Part shown: positions 1-12,155 of the stretch, in pieces
Position numbering within the stretch: the stretch's first letter is position 1
Layout: every line of letters begins with the position of its first letter
Origin: Gnetum montanum
Lineage: Eukaryota; Streptophyta; Gnetopsida; Gnetales; Gnetaceae
DNA: 64,000 bases
Assembly (NCBI GenBank): GCA_015680685.1
Contig: MNCI01003927.1
Location: forward strand, 216,924-280,923
Direction: 5' to 3'
Program-made: the position numbers and the translations under genes
The notes under the pieces: generated by a model
Seen by the model: only the letters and a program-made list of their open reading frames with translations
Told to the model about the DNA's origin: nothing
The model's database searches: none

Positions 1-601
1 GTACTGAGGCACCTATTTAGCTTAAGTGTGATAAGCAGCCGATTCCTTAGCTAGCCGTACACACCCGTGGGTGCTCGTAACTAAGTCGTACTTATCACAC
101 GTTCTAGCCTAGCAATGAGTAGCCAATTCCTTGACTAGTCGTACACACTGGACTACTACTGGGATTACCAAGCGCAGAATGCTGGAATATGCTACTGGGT
201 TACCAAGCAGCCAATGCTCGTAATCAAGTCGTACTCATGCGTTGCGACATGCAGCCGATTCCTTGACTAGTCGTACACGTTCATAGACGCTTGTAATCAA
301 GTCGTACTTGTGCGCACTAGGAAAGCAGTAAATAAACAACAATAAATGAAACCACGTGCTGCAAGGTTTATCCAATCAAGTTCATCTTTATTTCCATACA
401 CAACTTGGGTTCAGGTTACAAGCTGCTCGAATAAAGAGCCCTTCACTCTAGGACTCCTACTGCGGGCACATGGGAAGAATTCTAACTCTGGAGTGATCAA
501 TCTGCCAGAGCTTTGCTACTTCTAGCCAGGATTTGGAAATGAAGGGAGTGCCGCCTCTTATTTATAGATATGGCGGTGGACCACGATATCACATCTCATC
601 A
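1..601 (-). repeat. Family A LTR, minus orientation, cut by the window start
   Basis: Read on the minus strand this starts TGATGAG at 601, has a TATA-like box near 560-570 and an AATAAAGA polyadenylation-like signal near 390. It aligns by eye with the plus-strand LTR at 2250-3123; both share TGCCCGCAG followed by an AATAAAGA signal and a segment reading roughly ATAAACCTTG(C/T)AGCAC. The part at 30-310 holds three copies of a GCC(G/A)ATTCCTTGACTAGTCGTACAC-like unit (38, 121, 253), each paired with a GTAATCAAGTCGTACT-like unit (about 76, 210, 292). The far end lies outside the window. No partner LTR in the same orientation is visible close by, so it may be a solo LTR or one end of an element to the left. 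Confidence 0.6.
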
Positions 602-607
602 ATAGGC

Positions 608-2008
608 ATGGTTAGTGGAAAGCTAAATGCAGCCCAACATGAAGAATTGCTGGATTGACTGGTGGGGGCTAGGCAACTAATTTCGGATATCTTCAATTTT
701 TCAAAAAATGTCATTGCAACCTAGTTGGAGTTGCTGGATGCAAGGGGAAAATGCATCATCCTAGAGGAACAACTTGAAATGGCTCAAGCAAAAAATCAAT
801 GCTTGATCATGAAGGTTGCTAAATTATGTGCCCACCTTTCCGACCCTACAATCCTCAGCCTAACAACAACTAGAGATGAAGCTTTCAAATAACTTCAAGA
901 ATGATTTAGGAAGGCTAAGGAGTAAGCAGTAACAACCATCTTTAACCAGTCCATAGTAGAGGCAAAGACCTATTTAATTCAGAAGGACTTGACTTAAATG
1001 TGTTAGGAGAATGAGACTTTGACCACATAAAATCATCATCTGCATAATGTTGATGCCCAAAAGGAACAAATGCAAGAATTTATTCATCAACAGTAGGAGA
1101 AGCTATCTAGGGTGAATATGGAATTGAGGAAGTTAGCCATAGATAATTGAGATTTTTCAATGGAGGAAGTTTATGCCTTATGCCAGAAGTCTGCCATTGA
1201 AATTGCCACCTAGAAGAATGAAGCTTTAAAGTTTGAAAAAGTCAAAAATCATTATAGAGACCAGGTTGGCATGTAGAAAGAAGTTAATAAGAAACATATC
1301 CAAATGGAAAAGGTAAAAATAAATGAATCTCTCTAGCAACTCCAACAAGGAAGAGAATTTTGGCAACCCATCATTGATAGGATTTATGCCTACAACAAAG
1401 TGGAGATTTGCCTAAAGGAGTTGTAGATAGAAGAAATGACATAGTACATGGAGTTGGCCAATCTCTGATATGTGAACCTGGCTATGCTAACTACCAAACA
1501 CTTGTGGTAAAAGCTAGAGAAATAAGTGGCTAGCTTGTATTTGTTATACAAGGTAGAGTTCAAGCACCATAAAAACATCAAGTAGAAGCTTGAGACTACA
1601 AATGTTGAACTCAAAGTTCTCAGAGCATGATTCACAAATCAATGATCAATTGCTGAGAACATAGCCAAAAGGATGAGTGATTACTAGGAGCTAAAGGATA
1701 TAGTCAAAGCATTCGACATTGAACGTAAACAATTCACTGCCTAGTTCATCAATGCAAAGGAGTTGTTTCTAGCAATTCTATGTCCCTGGGATGTGCTTGT
1801 TTCGACCCACATTGGCAAAGCTACGTGGATGGTGCATGATCCTAGAAGTAAGGAGAAGAAAATGAAAGCACTGCTGGATGCTTTCTACCTCTCGCCAGAA
1901 GTTGCAGAAGCTGCAAGATAGCTGTAACCACCTTGACCATTGCACATGCACGAAGCTGATGAAGGTTCCTTAGAACCTTAGGAGCCACCACTGCCTAGGA
2001 ATATTTGA
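608..2008 (+). pseudogene. Decayed coiled-coil frame of a family A retrotransposon
   Basis: A single reading frame runs 466 codons from the ATG at 608 to the TGA at 2006-2008 with no net indel, interrupted by 27 in-frame stops (13 TAG, 7 TAA, 7 TGA). The residues between stops are rich in E, K, Q, L and A in heptad-like spacing, which predicts a long coiled coil; no enzyme motif was seen. The last third is repeated on the minus strand at 40790-41150 next to another family A LTR, so the frame belongs to the retroelement and lies between pol and the 3' LTR. At 1627 this copy reads TGA where the other copy reads CGA, direct support for C-to-T decay. Additional sense ORFs in this position are known in some plant Gypsy elements, but I do not recognise this protein. 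The start at 608 lies 6 bp from the inverted LTR, so the true N-terminus may be missing. Confidence 0.7.
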
Positions 2009-2249
2009 TCTTCTCCATCAAAATTTATGCCATCATGGAACGTGCTATCTAATTTTGAAGAGTCATGTCATGGTATTCAATTTTGTGTCATGAACACCAC
2101 CATTTTTGTAATGTGTTGATCCAGACACTTACGTACTCTGTTTTTGTGAAGTTAATCTATTTTGTTTGTGAAAGGTTAGTAAATAATCCCATACCTTCCC
2201 AATTTTGTAAAAGAACTTGAGGATGAGTTTTCATTTAGTCATGGGGGTA
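2009..2249 (+). other. Family A 3' untranslated region and polypurine tract
   Basis: Non-coding sequence between the coiled-coil frame and the LTR, ending in ATGGGGGTA (2241-2249), a polypurine tract for plus-strand priming. The inverted copy at 40503-40790 keeps the same order: CATGAACACC, then ATAATCCCATACCT, then GGATGA(G/A)TTTTCATT, then the polypurine tract. Another copy with ATGGGGTA precedes the LTR start at 14362. Confidence 0.65.
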
Positions 2250-3123
2250 TGATGAGTTGTAGTTTTGTTGGCTGCATTGATGAGGCCTTGTCAAAGCATT
2301 GTATCATGCATCGATGAGGCCCCATCGATGTAGTGTCCATATTTTGCCTATATATATGCAACTACCAATCACATTTATGGCATTGATATTTCAGTAGTAG
2401 TGAAGCTCTTGCAATTTATTCATTTAAGAGTTAGAATATTTTCCCTAAGTGCCCGCAGAAAGAGTCATTAAGTGTATAGATCTTTGTACCTAAGCATGAC
2501 AGTGTGTGCAGCAATAAAGACAAGCTTTTTGATAAACCTTGTAGCACTTTGGATAGATTAAATATTTTATTTATGCTTTTAATGTTTTTAATTAATTATT
2601 AAATATTTTTAATGATTTATTAAATGATTTCCAACTAATTAAGCTAATGAAGCAATTAAGTAAGATACACAAGATAGATTAAACACATAAGTATGACCAC
2701 TTCGAGCATAATGAGTATTCGCTTGGTAATCCTAGAAGCATTATTGCGTGGTATACCTAGTAGTGTAGCACTTGGTAGCCCAACAGTGGATACGTGGTTT
2801 AAGACATGTGTAGAGAGTGGGATTGGATGCTTATGTTAGGGCTAGTTAGATACTAGTTAATTAGTTAATCCAATTACTTTATCTCCCTTTTGAACACCAA
2901 ACCATAAAATATAAAATGATAAAAATCAGATGCCTCAATTGCACTTAATCATACCAATGTATATCACAAGTGTAATTGAGAAGACAATGATTGACCTTAA
3001 GACAAAGATTCACTTCCTAGAAGACTAGTGCACCAAAAACTACAAAGTCCATAGAATTCAATTGGATTGCACTTGAATGCTTGTGATTTATATGGTTGAG
3101 CGTAGGGGGTACCTCGCTACTCA
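2250..3123 (+). repeat. Family A LTR, plus orientation (about 874 bp)
   Basis: It starts TGATGAG right after the polypurine tract and is judged to end at CTACTCA (3123), because three other copies end in similar GCTNNTCA-like sequence. A TATATATA box is at 2349-2356 and AATAAAGA lies near 2514. The inner part carries CTTGGTAATCC-type segments (about 2733 and 2770) that also occur in the copies at 1-601 and 39676-40502. Confidence 0.65.
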
Positions 3124-3279
3124 TGATAAAGAAAGAAGCAAAATCAAGGAGAGAGTGTAACTCAATTTATAAATTCCTTACAATGAAGCTCACAATTCAT
3201 ATAATAAAATAAAATTAATGAAATTGATGAAAAACAAAGCTAATTCAATTTGGAGTAGACAAAGATAGATATTCAATGA

Positions 3280-3848
3280 AGAGTACTTGCACATTTCTCA
3301 AGAATTCCACTTTTTTTTATACCCTTTGAGTTTCCAAAAACTCCTCAGAATTCATGTGATGGCTAGGAAATAGCTAATTGGGATCTCCCATTTAAGGTTG
3401 AGACGTCTATCTAAAAACACCTCTAATTCTAGTGAGACGTCTACCTAGAAAGTAAGATTTCTATCTTGAGATGTCTTAGTTGAGACATCTATACAAGGAT
3501 TGAGATGTCTGCTGTCAATCTAGGATGTTTGGCTTGCAAGTCATCTTTGAACTTTGGAGAATTTCTCTAACATTTTGACATCTTAGCAGTCCTTGAAACA
3601 TCTTCATTTAGCTTATAGACCTCATTTGTATCCTAGCTCTCATCTCATTATTTGGCTTGTAGCTCTCACTTTGTCATCCTAGCTCTTGTTTTGTCATCTC
3701 AGCTTAGCTCTTGTTTTGTTATCTCAACTCTCATTCAATCATCTTGTCACTTGTTTCTTCTTAGCCCTACAATACTTCAAAAACATTTCCACATTCTCCA
3801 TTTTCTAATGTTTTGACATACCAAAAGGTCAACAACTTGTCACTCCCT
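3280..3848 (-). repeat. Decayed Copia-type LTR remnant
   Basis: The right end (CATTCTCCATTTTCTAATG, then TTTTGACA, then GGTCAACA at 3841-3848) matches the ends of the Copia LTRs at 31971 and 38516. The body contains GAGACGTCT, GAGATGTCT and AGACATCT motifs (3390-3540), as those LTRs do. A short imperfect repeat of TAGCTCTTGTTTTGTCATCTC type occupies 3636-3740. The left boundary is uncertain. Confidence 0.5.
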
Positions 3849-3915
3849 TGGTTTCTTTATTTTCATTTAATAATTCTTATCATTGAAATTATCTTAATTT
3901 TTCATTGATTTAACT

Positions 3916-4560
3916 TTAGATTATTTTTTTATTATCCTTAGCTTCAACACATTTTTTCCTTGATAATATTACCTTTTTTCTTTTTCTTATCATCTTTTTC
4001 ATGACCAAAAAATGATAAACATTAAATAAATGTTCTTCACGATGATAAAAGTTGCAAAAATTAGGAAAATTATAATATTTGATTGGCTGAATATAACTCT
4101 TTTTGTCTACTTGTAATGTCAATTTTTTTATGCCTAATAAGATTGATTTCAACAAAAAAATTCTCTAAAAACCAAATGGTGTAGAAATAGATTCCATATG
4201 CTAAATGGGTCCAAGAATACTAATAATATCTTGGTTAGCTTTCTGAAAAATTTGTGGAAAATTAAATAACTAGTTAAAACTTAAAACTTTAGGATATTCT
4301 TTAGATTTGATATCAAAATCTGGAGTCCACATACAAATGATTAACATTGCATGCTTATGTACAAATGATCCTATATCTAGAGCACATTGCCCTGTTAAAG
4401 CATTTCCTAGCTTAATAGGTAGAAAAAAACAAGAATAATACTTAGCATGAATGACTTGAATGTCATATGTTTGCATCACATCAATTAGTGATGAGGCAAA
4501 ACTTCAATTATGAGGAAAGTAACCCATAATTTGAATGAATACATATTGTGATGTAAGATC
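3916..4560 (-). pseudogene. DUF4283 / CCHC zinc-knuckle gag-like fragment
   Basis: Translated on the minus strand from about 4560 downward, the frame shows the usual order of plant DUF4283 proteins: an ALTGQCALDIG segment, MWTPDFD with the conserved W-x-PDFD, a KILLEID-like stretch, then FPNFCNFYHREEHLFNVYH. The last piece corresponds to a C-x2-C-x4-H-x4-C knuckle in which the second and fourth cysteines have become tyrosine (TGT to TAT, a G-to-A change). In-frame stops lie near 4270, 4201 and 4165. DUF4283 proteins with zf-CCHC_4 are nucleic-acid-binding proteins common in plant retroelements. It sits immediately inside the Copia-like LTR remnant on the same strand, so it may be part of a non-autonomous element. 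Confidence 0.5.
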
Positions 4561-7500
4561 AGCTACTAGTGACTCATATACATTATTAAGGAAAAAAAAT
4601 CAAGTGTCCTAGTTACAATAACATTAGTAGAAGAAGATACAAATTTTTGCTCACTAGCTTGTAAATATGAAATCTTAGAATTAATAGAAATTACCACATT
4701 AATAAAAGAAGTTGAAATTTTGGGATCAATTGAAGAATTTAAAGGTCATTTAGAATCACCCATAGAAAAATTCTAAAGAGATCAAATTCATTGGAGAAGA
4801 AGTAAAGAGTGAAAAATGAGATCCTCTAGAAAAAATTTAGATTTGAGGGAGAAAAGTCAAATCCACTTGTCTTTTCTAGTAATATAGATTTAGCAAGAAA
4901 CTATTCCATATTTCCAACTTAAAGTGGTTGCTATTGAATCCTAGGATAAGATAATTGCTTACTAGAACATGTAGATATGGTTAGGAATAAAAATTACAAG
5001 ATTACACTAACCCGAGAAGCCTTACAAGCTTCTTGATCAATAGTGCTTAGTAGCCCAAATAATTTTAGTGAAGTAATAAAGATATTTTGTCACATTTGTT
5101 TAAACTTAAAAACGTTTTTTGAAAAATGAACTAATATAAAATACAATAGAAGCAATACATCTTGACTATAGTAGATGTGTCAAATATTTATATAACTTAA
5201 ACACATATTTTGTATAATTCCATAAAACTAATAACTAACACTGATAGCTTCAATAGTTCATATAAATATCAACTAGATATTTTTCATTTTCTTCTAATTT
5301 TTTTTCTCCAATACATGTTGCTCCTCTTCTACTGCTTGTAATAAACACAATTAACATATTTTGTCTTCATGTTGATCATTGTTCTATCTTTTAGTTTCAA
5401 CTCAAAGATGGTGTAATCCCATTCTTACTATGCTAATTAATACTCTCATGGGTGTTGCAGTTGTTGCATGTACATATTCTATTTCATCATGTTTACCACC
5501 CTTAATATTTTGGTAGTAAAACTAAATCTTGCATTTTTTAAACTTGTATATCATTTTTCCATCTCTAAAACAATTTCTATAAAAAATTTTAAAGGTTGTT
5601 CTAAATTTAATATTAGATTAATACTATCAATGCCCCATCTTTACCATAATCATCCTTCATGGAACCATCCTTAAGATTTTAAGATGATATCTCCTAAGAT
5701 CTTATTGTTATTTTTATTATTTAAGTAAAATATCAAGAGCTAAAGCAAGTAAACTATTAAGACCTAATACATTCCTTTAGCTTTATCAATAAATTTAAGA
5801 CCATAAAGTATCTTTCTAACTACAAAAGTAGGCCATCACTTGGTCTAGTTTATCTTCTAGTAATTTTTAGATAAGCCAGTTTGAAATAAAGCTTTCTAAA
5901 GTAAATTCCCTTCCCTTTCTCATTACACAAAATCATTGACGGAAAATGTTTTGGATTTGGATGATTCAACTTAGTAATTTTCACTTGCATTAAAGTAAAA
6001 TATGTTATAAAAGGTTAGTTAAGTTGGATATGTTTTTTTCCTTTTTGCATTTTTAAAGTAGATTCAACATTTTGAAAAAATATATTTAATGCAAGATAAA
6101 TAATTGTCTTGTTATTTATATTCCACTGGGTTTTGAATTTCCTTCATTAATTATATTCCATGACAAAGAAACATTATTCTTGATTTGTGTTAATTTAAAA
6201 TTGCAAAAGCTATTTCAAAACTTGAAGAAGCATTTCAAAGTTGATCCAACAAAACCTAATATTTTATGATGTTTCAAAAATTACTCCTACCACAAATTTT
6301 TAACTCTAGATCTTAATAGTATAAAAACAACTCATAAAGGCCTTTCAATAAGCAAACAATCAAGTATTAAGTGAATAGTTTACCATCTAATTTTTTATAC
6401 AAAATATGATCATTACTTATAAGTTCAATACTCATTACATAAAGGTGGGATTCCAAGAGAGTCAATAGATGTTTAAGTTCTTGTCAAGGGGTTGTGCAGT
6501 CTTATCCCTCAAGAAAAAAAACCTTACCATTCCTCTGAATGATGCCTCCACTCATAAAACTAAATAGTTGGAAGAGATCAAGGGTAACATTATTTTAAAA
6601 TTATTTCTACTAAACCTCATTGGTGGTGCCCATAGTTAGTAGTTTTATATTTTATTTTTTTACATACGTCTAATAAGACCCTTGAATCTATTAAACCAAT
6701 TTCAAAATTTCTTTTTTAATGATTTTTTTAAATTGATAACTCAGTGTTAGCAAAAAGAATCAAACTTGTACTTCAGGTTACTAAGTTAAGAATCTTACCA
6801 ATAAGCTTACAACTCATTTTTTGAATAATTTTTTCTAAGGTTTTGAAATAATAGAATCATATTGGTATGGCTATTTCATGTAAAATATAATTTGGGGTTT
6901 ATTCTGGTATTTATTTTATCTTTTTTTGGACATTAGGAACTCATTCTTGGGCAGATGTGATTTATTTCTAATTACTTCATAAGATGACTTGAACCCTTAA
7001 TCATGACTATTATGGACTATTCAAACCCTTGTGCTTATGCATGGAATCCAACCTTGGAATTTAAATTGTTAAGTTTAGTATTTGGTAATAAATACTTGGT
7101 AATGGTTTGTTCTCTTGGCATGAGTTCAAGTGGCATCTCTCTCTCTTGCTCTCTTATCTTGGTTGTACATAATGAATTCTCTTAGTGGTTTCCACATTTG
7201 AAGTTGTCTTTGGTATGTGATTCCCATGAGAAACTAGATCTTCTACATGTAAAGCCTTTCCTTGTATGAGGTAGAGGAAATGATCTTTCTCTTATGTATG
7301 TGCTTAAATTGTTTTCTCGATTTGAATTATCTGTTTTTCTTTCTTTTGGTAATCTAATGTTTAATCTTATATTTTCATATTATTCCCCTGTATTCTACAT
7401 CCCTTGCATAATTCTTTACCTTTTTTCTTCCATTTTGGTGTTTTCATCTTCTTTATCCCTTTGGAAACATGCAATGATAAGTCTCAACAAATTATGTTTC

Positions 7501-8876
7501 TCTATCATGAGATATAAATTTCATCATGACTTTTGTCATAACTTTACATAGCCAACTTGTGACACTTTACATATGTTATGACCTAAGTTTGATGACTCAA
7601 GAAATTGCAACATATGTTGTAGCAGAAAAAATGATGAATTTTTTGAAGTGAAGTAGCATAAATGGTAGATGGAATTATTGACAAAAGCATCTAGTTAGGC
7701 ATTGCAAATATGTATGAGTATGTTTGTAGCACTAAAGAGCTAGGAAATGAACTTTTGGATGAAAATTAATGCTTCCTATTAGAAAATGTAAATTTGTAGT
7801 AGGTAATTGATATGGTATTATCAAATCAACCATGATAAGTTGATATTAGAGGATTCTATTAATGTAATGGTAGGCTACCCAAGATCAAAAGATCAACTAG
7901 AAATTGGTTATCATAGTCTTAGGTGATAATGGAAAGCTAGGAACTTAGGATGATTGTAGAGTTAATGCTAATCATAAACATACCAAACAAGTGATGGTCA
8001 TTACTAAAGATAGTCCAGAGATATAAGGTTTTCAACCAAGTTTCTTTGATGACTAGTTTAAGTTAGCATTAGCCTTGTTGTTATTCTTATTTTCTAATAT
8101 TGTAACTCATGGTACTTGACATGAACTAGTTAATTAGATTAATAGTACAGTGATGGTATATTAATCCTTCATATATGTTTCATGTAGATGGTAAAGGATG
8201 TATTGGAGGAGGATAAGGAGGTGTTGGAAGAAGGATTAATATTACTTAAAATACTATTTATTCTTAATATATTTCATGTTGTATTTTTTATTACTTAATG
8301 GATATTTGTATTTTGGCTATGAATATTGATTTTCTATGAAACTTTGATGTAATGCTATATTTAAGGCCTAAGGGCATTAATATGTTAAACATGGAATCTT
8401 GTATGGATTGTAGGTTATTAAGATAATTTCTATAGTTCATATGATTTTATAAGAGTTTTATTACCTTAATAATTTTTAAGAAGTTATTTTTATTTTTTCA
8501 CATACATCAAGGATATGGTTTAAGTTAAATATTTTAAGTACAATTTTAAGGTATGATAATAAGAATTGTTTGTTTTCAACCTAGTTCATCACCATTAATA
8601 AGCTTTTTCTCACTCTACGATGTCTATGGAATGTCTTATTTCAAAAAACCTTACTAAACATGCATGGATAATAAGAAATGCACACACAAATGAATAAAAA
8701 TTCCATAACATCAACATGATATGGAAAAAGAAGGAAAAAGAGTTGATGTGAGTGGGATCATAATCCTTAACCTATTTTCTAAACTTTTATCATTTGTATA
8801 ATTTTTTGGTTTATTTTTATAACAAGGACACCACTTGAATTGTATTATCATGTGGCACTCACAATTTTATCATATA
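4561..8876. other. AT-rich stretch with no recognisable gene
   Basis: Both strands were scanned. Only short open stretches occur (for example 5468-5674 and 7294-7551), hydrophobic and AT-driven, with no motif I recognise. No LTR ends, primer-binding site or RT motifs were found. It is probably older retroelement DNA decayed past recognition by eye. Confidence 0.5.
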
Positions 8877-9913
8877 TGGTGTAGAAAAACCTCTTCTGAT
8901 TCCCTTGTGCTTGTCCTACAAGTTATTTTTGTAGGTTTTTGACTTGAAGAAGACCTAGACAAGTGTGTCCTATTTTTGTGTGTCTTCTTGTGTTCATTTT
9001 TTACGATGATGATTCTTGGATGTTTTGGCATGTTTGGAGGTGTTTTTGGCTTATTTTGATGAGTTTAGGGGGTTTCAAGGTCTATGGGAACTTGTTTGGA
9101 GGCATCTAGAGATTTTAGGCATCAAAATGAGCCTTTTAATATTAGGTACCTACAAGTGAGACGTCTTACCAGAAAGTAAGACATCTTAGCTAATACAACT
9201 CATCAAAATTGAAGATGTCTCAATACTAGATGAGATGTCTCAGAAGAATAGTAGATGTCTCACATGAGAGCTAGGTTTTTATAGTAGACATTATAGCAAA
9301 GCCAGAGACATCTTAGATGACAAGGGAAAAAATTCCAATGTAGCAGTTTTGATGGGAAAACATTCAAAAGATTCTAGATCCTTGTGGAAAACATCTAGGA
9401 AGGAGAATAGAAGATTCCTAGGGTTTTGAATCTCTATAATATGTATGTATCCATTCATGAATAAGAAAGAGAAGAAAGATTGTATGAAAAGAAGTGAGAG
9501 GAAACACTCTTAAGAGTGGAGAGCTGGGAGAGAGAGAGTGAGTGAGCACATTGGATAAGTGCAATTGGTGATTAAAATTTTATGATCAACTTGTGGTATG
9601 TTGGTCTATGTGTTCTATTCTCTTGTATCTCACTTGTGAGTTAAGATCTTAGTTTTGGATTATGGAAGAGATTTCTATTGATTTTCTTGCATTGAGAACA
9701 ACCATTGTGTGGTTGTAGAGCCTCATGGTCTACAATATCGAATGAGTGTGATAGGTTTTAGATGTTGTGGATTATGTGAACCCTATTGTAATCTTCTAAT
9801 AAATTAATTAAAGATAGATAGTTTTCATATTTTCTAGTAAATAATATTTTCTTTGCATAAAATCTAGATTTAGTGTGTTGAAGTTGATTTAATTGTGAAG
9901 TGAACCTACTCCA
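8877..9913 (+). repeat. 5' LTR of element B
   Basis: It begins TGGTGTAG and ends TCCA, about 1037 bp. It matches the copy at 13244 through TTCCCTTGTGCTTGTCCTAC, TTTTGGCATGTTTGGAGGTG and much else. AGACGTCT, AGACATCT and AGATGTCT occur repeatedly at 9155-9320. A TATAATATG box lies near 9436. The two LTRs are clearly diverged, so the insertion is old. Confidence 0.8.
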
Positions 9914-9920
9914 TCGTTAT

Positions 9921-9936
9921 TGGTGTCAAAGCTTAG
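9921..9936 (+). promoter_or_regulatory. Primer-binding site of element B
   Basis: TGGTGTCAAAGCTTAG follows the 5' LTR after seven bases. It resembles TGGTATCAGAGC, the complement of the 3' end of initiator tRNA-Met used by many plant LTR elements, with two mismatches in the first twelve bases. Confidence 0.6.
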
Positions 9937-10023
9937 TTTTATTATTGCTTGGATTTTGGTTGAGAATTTTGTCAATTTCAGGTGACACTAAAGAAGAAAT
10001 AGGTGTAAGCTTTGAATTGGAAC

Positions 10024-11116
10024 ATGGAGAGCATGAAGTTCACCTTCCATATGATGGTTGCTCGATTAGATGAAATTAGTGTGAAGGTAGACAGAACTGT
10101 CAATCCTAGCCATATCTAGAACCACAAAGGGGAAGAGCATGTAAGTTCAGATGAATAAATTTCATAGCCAAGTGGATATGGAGTGGAAAGATAAAGGTCA
10201 ATCCAACTATGGGAGTGTAGAAAACCATTAGCCAAGGATTATAATGGGAGGGAATCCTATTCCTCAAATGAAAACTCCAAGGGCTCCAACAGTGTTCAAT
10301 ACTTCTTCAAGAAATCTTAACAATGAAGATGAGACAAGACTTGTGAGAGAATTTAGAAATGCTTAAAGACTTCCATATGTAGAGTTGAAGACTTTTAATG
10401 GCGTAGATGGCACCAATGCTTTTGCAAGTTGGATGAAGATACTTAAGAAGCATTTTTAGTTAGAAGAGGTACCAAATAACTTGAGGGTATCTAATGTTGA
10501 ATCCAAGTTAGAAGGTATGGCCTCTACTTCATGGGAAAAGGAGTTTCAGGATTATGAAAGATAAAATAGTCAACCTATTAGAGATTGGGATCTGTTGAAA
10601 TATAGGCTAGAAAGAAAATTTGAATAATCTTGTTAAAGATAAGAAATCATTATGAAGTTGAAATTCCTAGGACAAGGTGACAAGGATGTCAAAGAATTTT
10701 AAATTGAATTTTGTAATCTAATCCATCAAGCTAAGGTAAATTGGGAGGAGTATGAACAAGATTCAATATTTTTAGGAGGCCTTAAAATGACATACCAGTA
10801 GGACTTGTCCTTTTATGAGCCATAAACTCTTGATGAGGCTTATGATTTAGCACTCAAGACTAAGAAGAAATTAGGTGGATTTGGAAATAGGAGCAAACAA
10901 AACTCCAAGGGAAAAGAAGGGATCTAGATTTGATAAGGGATTCAAATACAAATCTGAAGATAAGAAGGGTAGCCAAGACAAGAAGACTGAAAGAGTTGAT
11001 GACAAAGACAAAGCCATGAAGGATCAAGGAAAGGAAGGCAAGGTCTAGGTAGCAACTAATTAAAACTACAGTGCTTCAAATGTGGAGAATGGGGACATAA
11101 GTAATGGAAATGTTCA
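10024..11116 (+). pseudogene. Gag of element B with intact-looking CCHC knuckle
   Basis: From about 10380 the frame reads as a Retrotrans_gag domain: a TFNG-x-DG-x4-FASWMKILKKHF start, then LEGMASTSWEKEF, then FLGQGDKDVKEF and FLGGLKMTYQ. A basic linker (about 10860-11040) leads to CFKCGEWGHK-stop-WKC at 11075-11116, a C-x2-C-x4-H-x4-C nucleocapsid knuckle with one TAA inside it. At least ten stops and one or two frameshifts break the frame. Gag packages the element RNA into cytoplasmic particles. The order gag, then protease downstream, is normal for Gypsy elements. Confidence 0.7.
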
Positions 11117-11607
11117 CTTCACAAGGTAGCCAAGGAAAATATGTGAAAACCATGGAGGTGGAGGAGACATCAAGCCAAGCTCTTCAAAGAGGCAATCCTA
11201 ATGATCCAAAGATAGAGGATGTTTTTGAATTAAGTTATTATGCATTCATGGTGAGTTTCAATAGAGGATATCATCTCGATAGAAAATTGTTATTTCAGAT
11301 TGGGGCTATTTGTTTACATAATGGAGAATGGATTCCTATTTTGATTGATGGGGGAGCCCAAGAAGATGTTGTTTCTTTTAGGGAAACTACTAAATTAGGT
11401 TTAGTAACTAATCCTCATCTAAGACCCTATAAGATGCATTGGTTGTCTAAATATTTTTACCAAGGGGTTGAACTTCCTACAAGTGTGATGGGCTTGAAGG
11501 AGAAATCTCCAAAGATATTTAAGAAAGAAGATGAAAGGTTTGGTAAAGTAGAGATCAATGAGAAAAGGAGTTCTCAAGCACCTCTTATTAAGCAAGGAAA
11601 TGCTTAA
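11104..11607 (+). pseudogene. Retropepsin-like domain of element B
   Basis: This open stretch of 167 codons contains ILIDGGAQEDVVSF (about 11338-11382), matching the plant retropepsin active site L-I-D-S/T-G-A with glycine in place of the serine or threonine. The N-terminal part is a linker after the zinc knuckle. The aspartic protease would normally cut the gag-pol polyprotein. The altered active-site residue and the missing downstream pol imply it is not functional. The family name rests on this one motif and its position. Confidence 0.55.
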
Positions 11608-12155
11608 TACTCAAGAGTTTCAGAATAGGGAACCAATAGCTTCATAAAAAAGACTAAGAAATCTTCATACTCCAAGATGGTGTATGTTGTTGATCAAGAA
11701 GAGTTCTTACCTCATAAATTATGGAAGGTGAAATATCAAGGTCAAAGGAGTGGCCAAGAGTAAGGAACTTCTTCAATAAGGATCAAGAGCATCACTAGAG
11801 GGTATGATGCTCATTCTTTGTGCAATGGTTCTATACCTTGTGGCAAGGGAAAGAAGGATATTTGCCAAGTTAAGGCTATCTCATGGGAGAGAGGTGAGTC
11901 TTCTAGCTATGGAGAAGATCTTACCTTTTGAGTTGGTACCTCCAAAGTGGGTTGTAGAAGCTGTTTATAATTCCTTGGAAGAGGAGAAACCATTTGAGTT
12001 GGAGACTCCTATGTAGAATATTGAAGCTTTAAGCTTTGATGAGACCCAGATAGCCACATGTTAAAGATCAAGTTGAACCAAAGATGGTTCAAAGAAGCTA
12101 GGAAAAGGCAAGTGAGTCCAAGATTTATCTTTTAGATGGTAGTAATATCTCTTAT

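Noticed and set aside
608-2008. A reassigned genetic code (stops read as Gln or Arg)
   Set aside because: All three stop codons occur, the homologous copy at 40790-41150 has CGA where this one has TGA, and TGG-to-TAG changes also occur in element C. Cytosine decay explains all of this without recoding.
7003-7551. Small hydrophobic genes
   Set aside because: Short open stretches in AT-rich DNA with no start context, motif or neighbour; expected by chance.
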